Assembly: GCF_034190915.1 (NCBI RefSeq)
Contig: NW_026947638.1
Coordinates: forward strand, 124,001-188,000
Origin: Cavia porcellus
Lineage: Eukaryota; Chordata; Mammalia; Rodentia; Caviidae
Length of the DNA stretch: 64,000 nt
Direction: 5' to 3'
The notes beneath the pieces are model-generated. The model was not told the origin of the DNA. It saw nothing but the letters and a program-made list of their open reading frames with translations, and searched no databases. Below, piece by piece: positions 61,540-64,000 of this stretch. The translations under genes were made by a program, and so were the position numbers. How positions within the stretch are numbered: position 1 is the first letter of the stretch; each line of letters starts with the position of its first letter.

Positions 61540-63090
61540 TAATGAACATTTAAGAGGTATATAGTCTAAATTAGAATGCATTATAGTTGTGAAATGTGCA
61601 GTGGATTTCAAATGCTTACGACACAAAAAATTAAAATGTGTAAAATTAACTCTTTCTGAGTTATGTCCTCATATGTGATGCATGGTTTCAGTCCATACCT
61701 CTGCTCTGTGAGGTTCACACCTCTGTTCTCAGACTTAATATTTACTTACTTATATTCCAATCTCTCCACAGTGGTTCATATGTAATTTTTTACAGTATAT
61801 TTATTTTGCAACATTAACAGTTGTGCTTGGCAGTTATTAGATTCTGAAAAAAAATTAATCAAACTTTATTTTCTAATAAGTAGTGCTTATTTCACATGTA
61901 AGTGATATAGACCTGTTGTAAAAATTTTATAAATAATTTATTTTTCTAGTTTAGGAGATATTTTTACAATCGGTATCATTTCTAGATATCTCTATGTTTT
62001 CATTTTATCTAGACAGTAGTTACAATGTTTTCTCTAATTGCTGAAGAAACTCTCATACCAAACTAATTTCAATTCCGTACATTGTGTCATCTGCTGTGTG
62101 TCAGCTTCTATTTTAAGTGGCACAAATAGGCGGCAAATGAAGAAAACAACCCTGTTTCCAAGTATTAAATTTGAGATAGAGCATGCAGAAAAAGCAAGAA
62201 AAAATAATTTAACTCAGAAATGCATCAACAACAATAAAGTTAACCTTAGCTTTAGGTGATATGATGAAGGAAGACATCTGTGATAAACTGAATTTTAAAC
62301 TGAGAAATCTGCTGAAAAGGAACAGAAATACAATGATATCATTAAAGTTCCTAGCTGAAAGAGGAAGGTATAGGGGACCTGAATCATTAATAGGGCTGGC
62401 CTGAATGAGGAACACCATGGAAACCAGTACAACTTGAGTAGCATTAAGTGATTATGAGTAGAATAGTGGACAAGATCAAATAAATGGGCCAGCACAGCTC
62501 ATGGACGGGCCTATGCCTTAGGTGAGCATTTGAATATACTTTGTAAGGGCAATATAATATTGTTCCTATTTTTGACACATTTGAAAATATAACATTTAAA
62601 ATGTGTTATTCCATTGCATAAAAGATGAATTTTAGCACATGTGATTTGTTAAAATCAAGGAGATCATTTAGAAATTCTTTTAGTAAAACAAAGGCAGAAG
62701 GTGATGATTGAAAAAAAAACATTTTCAGTGGAGATGAAATTCAGACAGTGTAAGTTTTTACACAGTTTAAACCTTTGCCCTATATATTGGTCCCACTATG
62801 TATTAACCAAAGAATCTTGTTTTCATTGAATATATTTACACTTTTCTAAGGTAGATTTATACTAAATTATATTTTTCTATGCATTTTTGGTAACCTTAGA
62901 CAAGTAGCGTAAATCTTACACAACTATGAAGAATGAAATACTAAGACTGATAAATTATTTTCTAAGCATCAAATTGTTAATTAATTGGGATAGAATTCCT
63001 CATTTTGAAACTATAGCACCACTTTTAATGCATAATATCACCTCTCCTTTACTAAAGAACCTATCAAATGAACAAATTTAAATTTAATTT
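61540..63090. other. AT-rich intergenic DNA
   Basis: No gene or named repeat recognised. Confidence 0.5.
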
Positions 63091-63097
63091 TGGCTTG

Positions 63098-63477
63098 TGT
63101 AAAGATGCCTTCCCAGCTCTCACGCAGTCATTGGTGGGGCTTTTAGGTGACTGGATCTAGAGTGCGGGATGCTGGAATTGATTCATGGTGCATTGCTAGG
63201 GCACTAGGAATAAGGGTGTGAGTGCCACTCATCCTATTTTGTCCTGGATGAGATATAAGGGATAGAAAGAGCTATGGGTGTCCCTTCTTGCTTTTCTACC
63301 TGAACCCTTCCATGAACTGTTTTTCCTCCCCAGTGCCTGTTGACATGACACCTCCCTTGGAGCCAGCCAATTACAGACTCAAATCTTTTAACTGTGGGCT
63401 AAAGGTATGTTTCCTCCTTTATTTGGCTGCTGAGTATTTTCTCTCAGCAACAAGAACAGTAACTAAGACACTAATGA
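63098..63477 (+). repeat. ERVL-MaLR-type LTR
   Basis: The 3' end reads GGCTGCTGAGTATTTTCTCTCAGCAACAAGAACAGTAACTAAGACA (seen in pieces), the MaLR terminal pattern. The 5' end starts near TGGCTTGTGTAAAGATGCC. Confidence 0.75.
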
Positions 63478-63479
63478 GC

Positions 63480-64000
63480 AGGTTTAAATTAATACTGATT
63501 TATAGATACAGAAATGCACATTCGCACATTACATGCATACCTTGTAAAATAAAGAAAAGATGTGATCTAGGTCATTCTCATCTGAATCCCTGCCATCCCC
63601 TTAAATGTGTCACTCATGGCTTGCCATTGTTATAGGATTCCGGGGCATTCAGTTCGCACAGTTCAAGGAGATCATTAAGCTTAGTCCCCTTCAGTTTGCA
63701 AGCTCTTCCTCAAGAGTTCAAGTTTCACTACTTCCCTTCTTTACCCTTCTTCAGCATCCTCAGAGGTTGGATCCTTCATCTCTGCTCTAACCTCAATCCG
63801 CATAATAATACATTGCTGAAGCTTATAAATTTCTTTGAATTTGTTTTCCCCACAGACACAAAATGCCCTCTTTTGCCTCTCTCACCTAATTATATGTCTT
63901 CTCCATCAAATCTTAATGTTTTAGGAACATATCTATATCAAATATTCCTACACTTTGTGGTGACATGTGTCTCTGCTGGGCTGCTAGGAGTCCTTAAACA
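63480..64000. other. Intergenic DNA, nothing recognised
   Basis: Somewhat more GC than its surroundings, but with no coding or repeat signal that I can support. Confidence 0.45.

Noticed and set aside
1..64000. CRISPR arrays, bacterial operons, riboswitches
   Set aside because: The window is mammalian nuclear DNA; no spaced direct-repeat array or operon structure was seen.

Overview
This is AT-rich, gene-poor mammalian nuclear DNA, most likely from a rodent. The evidence for a rodent is the many tRNA-Ala-like ID SINEs, 7SL-derived B1/Alu-like SINEs, ERVL-MaLR-type LTRs and L1 copies. The species cannot be fixed from the sequence. The best-preserved ID copies end in a GGTACCGATAAAAAGG-type 3' part, unlike the usual mouse or rat form. 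I see no functional host protein-coding gene.

The main feature is a complete endogenous betaretrovirus (class II, ERVK/IAP-like) at 3644-12422 on the minus strand. It has two 431-bp LTRs that differ at only 4 sites, a perfect 6-bp target duplication (TTTGCT), a primer site matching tRNA-Ile(AAT), and a perfect polypurine tract. Its gene order is gag, dUTPase-protease, pol, env. A correctly phased A_AAA_AAC slippery heptamer with a downstream 8-bp stem joins gag to pro. A G_GGT_TTT heptamer placed just before the pro stop joins pro to pol. One in-frame stop each breaks gag, pol and env, and two catalytic or zinc-binding positions are altered. Most of these lesions fit G-to-A change on the viral strand.

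The rest, region by region: 1-3.6 kb is AT-rich with decayed SINEs. 12.4-33 kb holds scattered ID and B1 SINEs, several MaLR-type LTRs, two GC-richer segments that may be old retrocopies (14.9-15.3 and 19.1-19.6 kb), and a near-perfect 152-bp inverted repeat (25509-25660 and 27549-27700). 33.2-38.1 kb is a long decayed L1 on the minus strand. 41.8-45.5 kb is a second minus-strand L1, internally deleted and carrying a young ID insertion. 48.6-52 kb holds plus-strand L1 pieces. 52.2-53.2 kb is a 5'-truncated processed copy of the citron kinase gene (CIT), with a direct repeat at its ends and its C-terminal reading frame still open. 53.2-64 kb is AT-rich with SINE relics, two more MaLR-type LTRs and microsatellites, including a GT/GC tract likely to form Z-DNA.

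Repeat family names come from recognising sequence patterns; no repeat library was searched.
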